From positions 99,897 through 163,896 of the forward strand of contig ONEK01000009.1 of NCBI GenBank assembly GCA_900316855.1: a stretch of DNA of 64,000 nucleotides. Direction: 5' to 3'. Origin of the DNA: an uncultured Lachnospiraceae bacterium. GTDB taxonomy: Bacteria; Bacillota; Clostridia; Lachnospirales; Lachnospiraceae. Both the position numbers and the translations under genes were made by a program. Under the pieces are notes generated by a model. The model ran no database searches. It saw only the letters and a program-made list of their open reading frames with translations, and had not been told where the DNA came from. Each line of letters begins with the position of its first letter. The first letter of the stretch is position 1. Below are positions 53,863 through 63,675 of this stretch, in pieces.

Positions 53863-53918
53863 TTTGCCACCTCTCTTTATTATTCACGCGCAATTGATTT
53901 ATTATACCTTTATTGCAT

Positions 53919-54941
53919 TTATTCCGCCATACGGCTGTGAGGCCGAAACACAGACAGAATCTTTCTTTTGGAATTAACCAGAAACCTCCAGAAGCCCGGA
54001 AGGTTTAATGCAATCCATTCCGCAGTATTCCGTACAATCCGGGCCCGCGGAGTAAGATGCGGATAGAACTCCCGCATGAACTGCGTGTCATACAGCATGC
54101 TTCGTTCCACCTGCTCCGGCATTTCGATCGCATCTCCTATAGGCTCAAGTTTCATTTCCGGCATTTTCGACACGTCGAAATCGTGCTCTCCGCTTCCCTG
54201 TTCAAATCCGATATTGCGGACAAGGTTGAATTTCGGAATGATCCCTAGACCATTCCGAAGATGCCTTGCGAAATCCCACTGGTAATCCCAGTTGGGATAT
54301 TTCTTCAGGAGACAGTTGTTATAGGAATGCCGGATCTGCTCATAAGCGTCAGGAGTGAACAGTCCCTGCAGCTTTCCGGTACGGCGGGCTTCCGGCCAGT
54401 CCCTCACATCAACGTCGTAATAGTTCCACGCACGCCGCCATGTTGCCCATCCCCAGATACTGGAAAACAGGGAGAAAACCGCGTCATTCTCTCCAAAACA
54501 TTCCTTTGCCCGGACGCTGAGTCCCGAGATCATCATGACGCGTTGATCATCCCGATACCGCTCCAGCATGGCACGGCAGAAGTAGAAGAAGGACGGATCG
54601 CAATACATATCATCCTCGACAATAATCACGGATTCTTCCCGGGACAATACTTCTGAAATCGCGCCGGGCGGTCCGATCCTGCAGCCCTTATTTGCCTCCT
54701 GATACATCCGATGCAGCTCGCAGGACCAGTCTATATGAGAGTCAATATATTCCCTCACATCCTGCGTTTTACGTTCATCTTCCGGCCGGTCTGCTCTTGG
54801 CCCGTCCGCAAAGACATACAGCCTCCGCGGCCTGACCTTTGCAATCTGCCCCAGGACTAACTTCAAAGTATCCAGTCTGTGATAGCAGATAAGCAGAACC
54901 GGAACGTCAAAGGGCTCCTGTCTGCTGATTTCAATCCTCAT
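53919..54941 (-). CDS. GNT-I/HlpA-like nucleotide-sugar transferase
   Basis: 340 residues. VPVLLICYHRLDTLKLVL, LYVFADGPRADRPEDE, NKGCRIGPPGAISEVLSREES and VIIVEDDMYCDPSFFYFC (E-D-D metal motif) match the family of bacterial GT-A transferases with resemblance to GT13. WGWATWRRAWNYYDVDV is also typical. No particular substrate can be read. Upstream gap to the next gene is short. Confidence 0.8.
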   Translation of the reverse strand: MRIEISRQEPFDVPVLLICYHRLDTLKLVLGQIAKVRPRRLYVFADGPRADRPEDERKTQDVREYIDSHIDWSCELHRMYQEANKGCRIGPPGAISEVLSREESVIIVEDDMYCDPSFFYFCRAMLERYRDDQRVMMISGLSVRAKECFGENDAVFSLFSSIWGWATWRRAWNYYDVDVRDWPEARRTGKLQGLFTPDAYEQIRHSYNNCLLKKYPNWDYQWDFARHLRNGLGIIPKFNLVRNIGFEQGSGEHDFDVSKMPEMKLEPIGDAIEMPEQVERSMLYDTQFMREFYPHLTPRARIVRNTAEWIALNLPGFWRFLVNSKRKILSVFRPHSRMAE

Positions 54942-55029
54942 ATTTTTTCCAGTTTCCTATGATTGTGCGTCCTATTTCTTACAGTTTCTTCCTTGCAAGG
55001 AATTCATATATAGTAACCTGTGAAATCGA

Positions 55030-56340
55030 TCACTGCAGAATTTCATGATAGAGTGCCAGATACCGCTCCAGCATCCGCCGCTCATCGAAATGCTCCTGCG
55101 CAAAGCGCCGACACAGGGAACGGCGCTTCTCAACTTCCAGCGTCCCTTTGGCGAAAACTTCTTCAATGCCCTCACAGAGGCGTACCGCCGCCTCTTTCTC
55201 CTGTCCGCGGATCACGGGATCCACCAGCCAGCCGGCTTCCGGCGGTATCTGTTCGGGAATTCCTCCAGTCCGGAAGGCAAAAACTGGTGTGCCGCTTGCT
55301 TCCGATTCCATAACAGACGTCGGATAATTGTCTGCCAGACTGGGAAGAAGAAACAGGTCCGCCATCGCATAGAGCTCATTCATCCGGGATTGCTCGTGAA
55401 TATACCCGGTATAGAGGATCTGCAGCCTTTTATTGTCTGAGACTTCCGGATCCTTCCGCGGATATTCTTTCAATTCGCCAGCCTTCCCGATAATAACACA
55501 GGCGAATTTCCCCGGATCCTTCAGCTGCCGAAGAGCCTGGCTCAGAATAGAATAGCCCTTATACGGGCTTCCCGCACGGTTCGCGGCAAAAAGGAGCACG
55601 ATTCTTTCGTCTTCAATTTTATATTTCCTACGTGCTTCCTTCCGCTCCGCGTCGGTGAAAGTCCTCCACTGGCCGGTATCGATCCCGTTCGGAATGACAC
55701 GTACATCTTCATCCTGCAGGATGGAACGGAGGGCCTCCTCCTGAAGCCATCGGGAGGGGGTGACAAAGTGCACTCCGCTTCCGCAGAACGCAGCCTGCTT
55801 ATGCTGCAGGAGTCGCGCTGCTTCCTTCTTTGTCCCAATGGCTTCATTTCCACAGCACGCTATGCACAAGCCTGTGGATACCTGTCCTGCGGACTCCTGC
55901 ACCTGCGCCGGGTTTACCCATTTCCTGCAGCTCATCCCGTACGGACAGCAGCCGGTAAATGTCCACATGTCATGCAGGGTGACGACAACACCTCCGCAGG
56001 CAGAGGCAATCTTCCCGAAATCATCGATGCCGAAATAGTTTCCGTGCATGTTGTGGAAATGAACGATATCGATCTGCTCGTCCCGGATCAGATTCAGAAG
56101 CTTTTTCGTTGTCTTCGGAATATGAAGCGTTGTATTGCCCCGGTTCATACCCTGAAGCGTTGCAAGTGATCGGTCCACGAGACCGGTCAGGGAAGCGGAC
56201 ACCTCCTCCGGCAGATCCGGCTGGATGCGTCCCGCGAGGAAGAAGGTGTTAACCTCTTCCGACATTTTTTCGTATAGTTTTCGGGCGATTGCCTCCGCGC
56301 CGCCTCCGTAGTAATAGGTATTTACATACAGGATATTCAT
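55030..56340 (-). CDS. GT4 glycosyltransferase
   Basis: 436 residues. N-domain: VNTYYYGGGAEAIARKLYE, IDIVHFHNMHGNYFGI, VVTLHDMWTFTGCCPYG with a Cys-rich loop (MSCRKWV, LCIACCG). C-domain: VIPNGIDTGQW, LLFAANRAGSPYKGYSIL, LLPSLADNYPTSVMESEASGTPV. Related to the 32876 and 34299 enzymes by the Cys loop, but lacks their domain-linker insertion. Confidence 0.88.
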   Translation of the reverse strand: MNILYVNTYYYGGGAEAIARKLYEKMSEEVNTFFLAGRIQPDLPEEVSASLTGLVDRSLATLQGMNRGNTTLHIPKTTKKLLNLIRDEQIDIVHFHNMHGNYFGIDDFGKIASACGGVVVTLHDMWTFTGCCPYGMSCRKWVNPAQVQESAGQVSTGLCIACCGNEAIGTKKEAARLLQHKQAAFCGSGVHFVTPSRWLQEEALRSILQDEDVRVIPNGIDTGQWRTFTDAERKEARRKYKIEDERIVLLFAANRAGSPYKGYSILSQALRQLKDPGKFACVIIGKAGELKEYPRKDPEVSDNKRLQILYTGYIHEQSRMNELYAMADLFLLPSLADNYPTSVMESEASGTPVFAFRTGGIPEQIPPEAGWLVDPVIRGQEKEAAVRLCEGIEEVFAKGTLEVEKRRSLCRRFAQEHFDERRMLERYLALYHEILQ

Positions 56341-56436
56341 GTATTTTTCAGTTCACCTGTTCATTTGCTCTCCGGGCTAACAGGTTCTCAGGTTTTCTGT
56401 TACCGAAAGATTGATGCTTTTATACTTTCCGGTTTC

Positions 56437-57285
56437 TCAGCTCCGGAACTGCTTCAATGTCTTCAGAATTCGTTTCAGTATAATTTCCGCAGGATGCGGT
56501 ATCTCGTTGACTTTCAGTGCCCGGTATGCTTCCCTCGTGTTCCTAAGATACCCCTTTAGCCCTCCGTTGCTGGTCCCGCCGTAAAACATATGGATCAGCT
56601 CTTCCGGCACATAGATAAGCTTCACATTGCCCTTTCCAAGGATGCGGACCATGAATTCATAATCCGCACTCGTCCGGTAGGAGGTGTCATAGAGCCCGTA
56701 TTTTTCATAAACCGAACGCCGCAGGTACAGCGTCGGGTGCGCCGGCATCCAGCCGTCCGTGATCTTCCCCTCGCCCATTTTCCATCTGCGCACGACATGA
56801 TCCCCTTCCATGTAGGCAAGGTCGCTGTGCACACCGTCATATTCCGGTACGTTTTCGGCCTCAGAAGTGTCAGAGGCAGAATCCGGGGTGATGCCGGAAC
56901 CTGAATTTGAATCAGGCTTGAAATCCGCAGTGAAATCATCAGTTCCATCATGATCAGGATTCCCCGCTCCGGCAAGTGGCAGCACAAGCTTCGAGACCGC
57001 GTCTGTACAGGTGAACAGGTCATTAAAGACCGCGATCACATCTCCGCTGCTCATCTTGATTCCCTGATTCATGCCGTCATAGATGCCGGTATCCGGGCAG
57101 GATTTCCAGACAATATTATCATGCTTGGCGGCAGCCTCGCGGATCAGGTCCAGCGTCCCGTCCGTAGAACCCCCGTCCTTGATCACGAGCTCCAGATCCG
57201 GGTAGTCCTGGGAAAGCGCGCTCGCAAGCGACTGGCGAAACGTCCCCTGGCTGTTATAGGTTGTCATGATCAGGGAAACCCGCAT
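56437..57285 (-). CDS. GT2 glycosyltransferase (rhamnosyl-type)
   Basis: 282 residues. MRVSLIMTTYNSQGTFRQSL, LELVIKDGGSTDGTLD and GIYDGMNQGIKMSSGDVIAVFNDLF are motifs of WcaA/WbbL-type GT2 transferases; HPTLYLRRSVYEKYGLYD follows. An insertion of about 55 residues (98-153, Asp/Ser/Gly/Pro-rich) replaces the short loop that normally precedes YMEGDHVVRRW. It lies between two GT4-like genes. Confidence 0.88.
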   Translation of the reverse strand: MRVSLIMTTYNSQGTFRQSLASALSQDYPDLELVIKDGGSTDGTLDLIREAAAKHDNIVWKSCPDTGIYDGMNQGIKMSSGDVIAVFNDLFTCTDAVSKLVLPLAGAGNPDHDGTDDFTADFKPDSNSGSGITPDSASDTSEAENVPEYDGVHSDLAYMEGDHVVRRWKMGEGKITDGWMPAHPTLYLRRSVYEKYGLYDTSYRTSADYEFMVRILGKGNVKLIYVPEELIHMFYGGTSNGGLKGYLRNTREAYRALKVNEIPHPAEIILKRILKTLKQFRS

Positions 57286-57426
57286 GAAGTAATCACCTGT
57301 TATACTGATTTAATCTGTGTACGTGGAACTGGTCGCCTGTATCACTCTCGTCCGCCTTCCCGGGCACAGCATTACGTTCTGGGCAGCCTGTCAGAACGCA
57401 AAGTATTCCCACAGAGCGGGAGAAAA

Positions 57427-58557
57427 TCAGGATGTCGCAGCGGCAAGCGCCTTCAGCCTCCGGACAAGAGCATCACGGATTCCGGCAGCATCAAACGCTG
57501 ACAGATCCGTCTCAGACAGGATTTCGAGATCCTTCTTCTCACGCTCCGGATCGGCAAAGATTCCCGGAAGGTCGGAAAGCTCCTGATAACCGATTCCGGG
57601 AATCCCGTTAGACTCCAGCAGCTCTTTTGGCGCGACGGGAATTGTCCCGACGAATGTACACTCTGTAAGTATCCCCGATGAGCGGCGCTTATACTGAATC
57701 ATATCATAGGGCAGGATGGCATATCTTGATCCGGCAAGCAGCCTGTAGTATTCCTCCTCCGGTATGACTTCATTCCGCACCGTCACGTTCCGCGGCGCGT
57801 TCTCAGACAGCCTCTCTGCCCGCTCCGGTTCATAGAACTTCCCGCAGATGACAAGCTCCATCGGGATCAGTCGGAACGATTCCACAAGCGGCTCCAGCCG
57901 CTTATAGGGACTCATCGCACCGAGACAGACTGCCCTTTTCTCCTTAGTCAGTTTCCGGAAAGGTTCGTATTTCGCTGCGTCGTAGGTGAAATCCGGCATA
58001 TAGAACGAACCGGGCAGATGCTCCGTAACACTCCTGCTCGTGCTGATCATGAGATCCACGGACCTGCAGCCTCTCCGGTAAAACCACTGCAGCACTCCCT
58101 CCAGCTTCCCGCCGGTGAAATAGTCCTGATAGATGAGGCAGGCAGTTTTAGCCCGGTAATGCCGCCGTTTCAGCGGATGCAGCGCGTAATAGAAGAACAG
58201 GAAGAAGTCGACCCGGTAAAACCAGACAATGTCATAGGAATCCATAAGGTCATAGACCTCCCTCATGTTGTGGAACAGATGAAACTTGTCCGCAATTCTG
58301 CGCCGGATGCTCTGATCCCCCTCCTCGACAATGTCAAACGTCAGGCGGTGCACCCTTTGAAACGAGGCGGCGAGCTCCGGGTGCTGTCCCACATAATCCG
58401 CGTAGCACGGTGCGAGAGCGGCGCTGAGCTCGAATTCCTCTCCTGTCATCCCTGCATATTCACCGAGCGCCTTCATGGAGTGCCCATAGATAGCCCCCTT
58501 CTGGTCGCAGGTGCCATAGTAATCTACAAGAAGAAGGCGATTTTTATTTGGATTCAT
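57427..58557 (-). CDS. GT4-like glycosyltransferase
   Basis: 376 residues, divergent GT-B. The N-domain lacks a clear motif; the C-domain has KRAVCLGAMSPYKRLEPLVE, ELVICGKFYEPERAE, YAILPYDMIQYKRRSSGILTE, corresponding to the donor-binding half. Its ATG overlaps the DUF2304 stop by four bases, so the two genes are coupled. Sugar unknown. Confidence 0.75.
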   Translation of the reverse strand: MNPNKNRLLLVDYYGTCDQKGAIYGHSMKALGEYAGMTGEEFELSAALAPCYADYVGQHPELAASFQRVHRLTFDIVEEGDQSIRRRIADKFHLFHNMREVYDLMDSYDIVWFYRVDFFLFFYYALHPLKRRHYRAKTACLIYQDYFTGGKLEGVLQWFYRRGCRSVDLMISTSRSVTEHLPGSFYMPDFTYDAAKYEPFRKLTKEKRAVCLGAMSPYKRLEPLVESFRLIPMELVICGKFYEPERAERLSENAPRNVTVRNEVIPEEEYYRLLAGSRYAILPYDMIQYKRRSSGILTECTFVGTIPVAPKELLESNGIPGIGYQELSDLPGIFADPEREKKDLEILSETDLSAFDAAGIRDALVRRLKALAAATS

Positions 58558-58967
58558 GAATTGTGTGACTCCTCAGGGTTCCTGCATTTTTGCAGCTCCT
58601 CCTCCAGCTCCTGCACCCGCTTCATCACCTGCCGGTCCCGCTCCTCCAGCAGGGCCTGTGACTGCGCAAGCCGGCGGATCCGGTCCGTCTGCGCCGACAC
58701 GATACTCGTCAGCATCATGATCAGCATCAGGATGAAGGCGAGCGCTAACACATAAAGGGTATTCATCACAGTCTGAATACCCAGCAGCTTCGCGATATCC
58801 ATCAGGATCTCCGGAAAGATCGCGAGGATCAGCATCACCACTCCCGTGACAAGCCACAGGAGCGTATACTTCAACGCAAGTCTCTTGTTTTTCAGAAGCC
58901 ACAGGACGATGACAAAGAAGGCGGCAATCGCCAGAATCAGCGTCACTCTGAGCTGGGTTGGCAGCAT
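58554..58967 (-). CDS. DUF2304 membrane protein
   Basis: 137 residues: three hydrophobic segments (about 8-24, 33-50, 66-90) then a coiled coil rich in Arg, Gln and Glu to the C-terminus. The KYTLLWLVTGVVMLILAIFPEI region is the DUF2304 signature. These proteins usually accompany lipid-linked GT2 enzymes and may anchor them; here it overlaps a GT4-like gene. The 58968-59099 gap upstream has no clear signal. Confidence 0.82.
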   Translation of the reverse strand: MLPTQLRVTLILAIAAFFVIVLWLLKNKRLALKYTLLWLVTGVVMLILAIFPEILMDIAKLLGIQTVMNTLYVLALAFILMLIMMLTSIVSAQTDRIRRLAQSQALLEERDRQVMKRVQELEEELQKCRNPEESHNS

Positions 58968-59099
58968 GGCAGAACCTCTTTCGCTATATCATTGATGAAT
59001 GTCATGGAATACTCTGATCCCCTGACAGTACCGGATCATCATTATTATATACTTTTACGTGATCTTCCGGGCCAATCCTTCGCCGGAGTTACGGTCAGA

Positions 59100-61049
59100 T
59101 CATGTTCCTTCCCTCTCCAGCACCGTATATTCATCAGACTCGTCCGCCGAAAAGGTGCAGGTGTAGGTATTGCCAAGATATTTGAAGTCCTGCCCGAGTG
59201 CAAATCCGCCCGCATGGATCGCGATGATACACTCAGGGACCTCTGCCGCATTCGCGTCATCCGGTACAACCTGAATGATTCTTGTATCGGAATTTTTCAA
59301 TCCCGCCCACAGAGGGTATTCATAGGTATCAAGCCCCAGGTAGACTCCGATTTCCGAGAAGCCTTTCTCCTTGACATAGTGCATCAGGTCATAGTATTGC
59401 GGATATTCTCCCCTGTTTGCAAAATACATCGGAAGCCTGTCTCCCGCTTCCTTATAATCCTCGTAGAAATGCCTCTGATAGGCAGCGGCAGGGCATGCCG
59501 TACCAAGAAGGATAAGTGACATCACCAGTGCGGATACCTTGATCACACGCCTGCCGCCCATTCTGCCGGCGATGCTGTCAGAAACGATAATGATAAACAG
59601 GATCATCACCATATAGGTTGGCAGCAGGAGCCGCGTAATCCACGGCTGCCAGCGCACCTCAGAAAAACTTACCGCGGCGGAAATGACCAGAAACAGCGCC
59701 AGCAGGGTCCTGTTCCTGTGATCCGGCTTCTCCTTTTTCCAGAGCCGTACAACGATGCAGAAGACAATTCCCGCGATGGCTGCCGCGCTGAATCCTATAG
59801 CCACAAAGGGCGCGGAAGCGGTATCGCAATGGTAAGACGTGGCAAAATACGGATCAAACGACAGCGATCCGAACGAAATGAGCGGATCGTCAACAGGAAC
59901 GCCCAGTGCATCAGCCAGCCGGTGAACAGTGGCAAGAAGCTTCTCGTTGTAAGCCGGATTGACATAGGAGATCGATGTCTGAGCCCAGTTCTTGAATGCG
60001 TTGAGCAGCAGGTACCGGGGATTCTGAGACCCCGCCGCGATATCGCTGAAATATTCAGCAGCAAGGATGTCTCCCGTATATTGGTAGTTCCGGATAAAGG
60101 TCGGCAGCAGGAACGGAAGGGTGCAGAGCAGCGCTGCTCCGCCGATCGCAGCCAGGTCCCTGAACCTGTCCTTTTTCCTCACCCGGACGATCACCAGCCA
60201 GACAAAGAGGATCGCCATAATCAGGCAGATCTGGCTTTTGCTCAGGTATCCGATGCCGGCAATGCATCCCGCCGCGGCCGCTTCAGATAATTGTTCCTTG
60301 GTCAGCTCGATTCTTTCCTTCCTGGAAAAATCGATCACGATGTAAATGAAAAAGAGCAGCCATGCCGCTGCAACAAGATCCGTCTGGGTTGTGGTGCTTT
60401 CAGCAACGGCGATGGGCATTGTCAGGGCCAGAAGGCTCCCCGTCAGTGCAATCTCTCTCCTGATGTCCAGCTCCCTGCAGATCGCGTAAATCATGACCGC
60501 GGAAATGGTATAGGCATACCACTGAACCATATTGAACGCCCGGTCCGATCCGAACAGGAACCAGCTGTGGAGAACGACATATTCCGCGAACGGAGGACTG
60601 TATAACTGCCTTGGATTATTGGTTGGATAATAGGCGACAGACTGATTCTGGATCCAGTTTGCGACCCTGCTGCAGTGATAGGTCATCGAATCCCAGTTGT
60701 ACGGGACAATATTCCACGCAAGGAAACCCATCACGGATACCAGGAGGATGGCAGCACACACCTGCAGGACAGCCGTTATACTCAGCTTCTGCACGCGGCA
60801 AACGCCGCGGATAAAAGTCCTGATCCTGGTTTTCCTTTTCAGACCCGCAAGCACTGCGGCAATAAGGAAAATCAGCCACAGCACTGCTGCAGCACGTCTT
60901 GTCAGCAGATGGGAAAAGCTGAGTAACTCCGTGATGAGATACAGATAGACGGAAATTTTGACATTGCCGTAGATGAGCGGTCTGGCCCACACCGGCCGGC
61001 TGGTTTCGATAGATTTCACAGAATTACCTTCAGGGAGTGTTTCTGTCAT
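59100..61049 (-). CDS. GT-C membrane glycosyltransferase (GT39/GT83-like)
   Basis: 649 residues, about twelve membrane segments. The first extracytoplasmic loop reads YNWDSMTYHCSRVANWI with the catalytic Asp, followed by NNPRQLYSPPFAEYVVLHSW, the pattern of polyprenyl-phosphate-sugar-dependent transferases. A C-terminal soluble domain of about 110 residues follows. The ATG at 61047-61049 overlaps the upstream gene by 20 bases; a GTG at 61017-61019 has a better GAAGG site and may be the true start. Confidence 0.8.
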   Translation of the reverse strand: MTETLPEGNSVKSIETSRPVWARPLIYGNVKISVYLYLITELLSFSHLLTRRAAAVLWLIFLIAAVLAGLKRKTRIRTFIRGVCRVQKLSITAVLQVCAAILLVSVMGFLAWNIVPYNWDSMTYHCSRVANWIQNQSVAYYPTNNPRQLYSPPFAEYVVLHSWFLFGSDRAFNMVQWYAYTISAVMIYAICRELDIRREIALTGSLLALTMPIAVAESTTTQTDLVAAAWLLFFIYIVIDFSRKERIELTKEQLSEAAAAGCIAGIGYLSKSQICLIMAILFVWLVIVRVRKKDRFRDLAAIGGAALLCTLPFLLPTFIRNYQYTGDILAAEYFSDIAAGSQNPRYLLLNAFKNWAQTSISYVNPAYNEKLLATVHRLADALGVPVDDPLISFGSLSFDPYFATSYHCDTASAPFVAIGFSAAAIAGIVFCIVVRLWKKEKPDHRNRTLLALFLVISAAVSFSEVRWQPWITRLLLPTYMVMILFIIIVSDSIAGRMGGRRVIKVSALVMSLILLGTACPAAAYQRHFYEDYKEAGDRLPMYFANRGEYPQYYDLMHYVKEKGFSEIGVYLGLDTYEYPLWAGLKNSDTRIIQVVPDDANAAEVPECIIAIHAGGFALGQDFKYLGNTYTCTFSADESDEYTVLEREGT

Positions 61050-62688
61050 CTCTAGATAGCAGGGAGGCTATCTTGTATCCGTCAACCCGGATTGAATAAA
61101 TCTCCTTATAACCCGGTATATCAGCAGTTTCCCCGTTGCTGTAATGATAATCCAGAATCACATAATCTGTATTGAGGGAATTCCAATCCTTTTCAGGGGC
61201 AGCGTTCTCTACAAAGCGGATACCGTTAAATCTGCCGGCAGGATATTTGTATTGAAAATAACTATTGGGCACAGTCACCGACCAGCTGTTCATGTTGCCG
61301 TTCTCCTTGCGGATAATTTCCGAAACAAGCGCGTCCTTACTCATGTGCCAGTAATCCCGGTCGAAGTCCTCTGCAACAAACCTGCCAATTCCATTGAAAT
61401 AAGTCATTTCAAACGGATGGAAGCGGATAATCCATAGAAGCTGCATTGCTAGTCCGAGGGTCACTGTAGCTCTTTCTATGAAACGCAGTCTGCCATTCGT
61501 CAGTTCTATATGGCGGATTCCGAGCAATGCGTCCAGAATCAGGCAGGGCATGAGGAAGTAGAAATGTCTCCATGCGTTATATATAGTCGAATGCATGACC
61601 ACCGTCGCGATCCAGGGCAAGAACGACGCAAGATTTGCATACAGAGCAAACGGATTTTTCGTTATTCTCAGAATAATATCACAGACGTCTCTCCACGCTC
61701 CTGCAAAAAAATTCCGCAGGAAGAATACGCTCTCCGCGATAACGAAGAACAGGTACCATAACGGAACAGAGATCAGAATCCAAAGGGGAATATAATACCA
61801 TGGAATAACGCTGTCCGCTATGACTTTTCCCATGAAATGAATGGTGCCGTGCCATCCGCCGTAATCGCTGAAGCAGGCAATGACGGCAGGAATTCCCTTG
61901 ATCGGATGCTCCCACAGAATCGGCGAAATTACAATATAGGTGCACAGAAATGTCAGAAAGGTAAGTGCAGCGGGCAGAAGCACTTCCCTCGTGAAGCCTT
62001 TCCATAGCCGGCCCGCTGTACTTCTGTTGCGGCTGAAATGTTCATAGAGAAACCAGATCAGCAGGAGTGCCGGGAAAACCATAGCTACGAAGCGGCAATT
62101 GGATGCCATAGCGGTAACAATGGCAAACAGGACGAGATATCTCGTACGGAAGCCGCTCTGAACGACAAGAATAGAAACGAGCAGACACCAGCACCACGCT
62201 GACGCGAACATCAGATCCTTGATGTTGTAAAACTGCTCTGCGAAGAACCTTGGGTAGAAAGCAAGCATAACCGTCCCGATCAGCGACAGTTTCCTGGATT
62301 TCAGAACGCGCATTGACACACGATAGAATGCAAAATACCCGGACACGCAGAAAAAAAAGGTGTACAGATGCCGGATCTTATATATGCCATACTCCCCCTC
62401 TCCGGCCGCCAATTCCCCGATGATGGCAGGACTCTGCAGAAACACTCCGTAGTATCGGTAATTGTAATCCCGGAGCCGTGGGAGTGATGATGATATATTT
62501 ACATGAATCTTCTGCAGAATGTACAGCGCATTCACCAAAAGGGTGTTTCTTTCGGCCGGTTCATCCGTGGAAATTCCATAATCTCCGATCACGCACAGGC
62601 CGGCCGCCAGTATCAGCCCGAACAATAGAAAAGTACATAATTTCCCTGATGGAAATTTTTTTATCCTGTTACAGAAATTTACGCCCAT
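61030..62688 (-). CDS. GT-C membrane glycosyltransferase
   Basis: 552 residues, about eleven membrane segments and a C-terminal soluble part (from about 440). Extracytoplasmic loop 1 has GDYGISTDEPAERN with the Asp-Glu typical of GT39-like enzymes, and YYGVFLQSPAII follows. The ATG directly follows the TGA of the truncated upstream gene (TGAATG), with GAGGA upstream, so translation is coupled. Now that the upstream gene is broken, expression of this gene and those below may be altered. Confidence 0.78.
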   Translation of the reverse strand: MGVNFCNRIKKFPSGKLCTFLLFGLILAAGLCVIGDYGISTDEPAERNTLLVNALYILQKIHVNISSSLPRLRDYNYRYYGVFLQSPAIIGELAAGEGEYGIYKIRHLYTFFFCVSGYFAFYRVSMRVLKSRKLSLIGTVMLAFYPRFFAEQFYNIKDLMFASAWCWCLLVSILVVQSGFRTRYLVLFAIVTAMASNCRFVAMVFPALLLIWFLYEHFSRNRSTAGRLWKGFTREVLLPAALTFLTFLCTYIVISPILWEHPIKGIPAVIACFSDYGGWHGTIHFMGKVIADSVIPWYYIPLWILISVPLWYLFFVIAESVFFLRNFFAGAWRDVCDIILRITKNPFALYANLASFLPWIATVVMHSTIYNAWRHFYFLMPCLILDALLGIRHIELTNGRLRFIERATVTLGLAMQLLWIIRFHPFEMTYFNGIGRFVAEDFDRDYWHMSKDALVSEIIRKENGNMNSWSVTVPNSYFQYKYPAGRFNGIRFVENAAPEKDWNSLNTDYVILDYHYSNGETADIPGYKEIYSIRVDGYKIASLLSRDDRNTP

Positions 62689-63390
62689 TCATTCATCCTC
62701 ATGATCAAGCCGTACAGCGGGAGAATGATAAGTACTTGAATCCGGATCAAGATAGCTGATATTATCAGCTCCGCTCATCCGAAAATAGGCCGCGTCAGCC
62801 ATATTCTCCGGTTCGTCCGCGTTAGAGACTGCTATTATAAGATCTGCATCCTTTGCGACCAATTGATCTACCGGGCGCACTTCATCAGACACCTTTGCAT
62901 CTCCCTGTTCAATGCGGATGGAACGTGTGCTGTTCCGGATCTCTCCCGGAGCCACGCCCAAATTTTCCAAAAGGTTTTTGATCACCTCGTCGTCCAGTAT
63001 TTTCGGGTTTTCGATTTGCATAGTTATATTCAGGTGACGGTCGGCAAGGAGCATCAGATAGACATCGAGGTCCCGGCAGGTCCTGAGATTCTCTGTTTTA
63101 TAATCGATGTAACGTATGTAATCGCTGTTCCAGGTCTCATAGTCGGGGTCTGAACGATGATCCGGTATAGAATATCTGCTGCTTAGAATCTCTCCGACAT
63201 AGTCGGTAACCTTCCGGGCTCCGGATGGATTAAGATGTGACTCCGGATCATAATAATCCGTGTCAAAATTAACAAGACCCGGCTGACGCAAATCAATAAA
63301 CTCTACGCTATATTTTCCGGCAACGGCCTTGGCCGAATTGATTTCCTTAAGATTATCATCGGTATATACCGGCACTAAAATGAACCCCAT
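62689..63390 (-). pseudogene. SGNH-hydrolase-like protein, 5' part removed by element insertion
   Basis: 233 residues remain. The reading frame opens FILVPVYTDDN and has VEFIDLRQPGLVNF and YYDPESHLNPSGARKVTDYV, the C-terminal Asp-x-x-His block of SGNH/AlgX-like acyl-transferring or hydrolysing proteins found in polysaccharide loci. The N-terminal part with the catalytic Ser and any signal is absent. The frame becomes open only from a chance ATG at 63388-63390 exactly where the GTGGACAC-repeat region begins, so I read this as a gene cut by insertion, not a native start; no ribosome site precedes it. Confidence 0.75.
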
Positions 63391-63621
63391 AAAGTGGACA
63401 CGCTATACAACAGTTTAACCTATTTTTTCTTCGAACAAAGCAGCGGTTCCCGATAAGTGGACACGTGTAAACCCCAAATTTACATCGCCACAAGGAAATC
63501 CCTCACTATGGACATTGGAGGTTCCCCCAACAGCCATCACTGAGGGAACGGATCCCGTATCATAGACACGGATAACTCCCAAGAAGTTTTCCGCCGCATG
63601 AGGATCCCGTATTGTGGACAC
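63383..63621. mobile_element. Element end with five spaced GTGGACAC-type sites
   Basis: Sites at 63394-63401, 63457-63464, 63508-63515 (ATGGACAT), 63562-63569 (ATAGACAC) and 63614-63621. The last three start 52-54 bases apart and share upstream words (GGATCCCGTAT in two). The first lies at the junction with the truncated gene. Such ordered arrays of similar sites are how ends of Tn7/Mu-like or related transposons bind their transposase; the element's family is not determined. No other gene is seen in 63391-63675. Confidence 0.75.
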
Positions 63622-63675
63622 CGCGCTGTTTTGTATTATTCAGCCAGGTTATTATTTATCCGGAAGGAGAAAACC

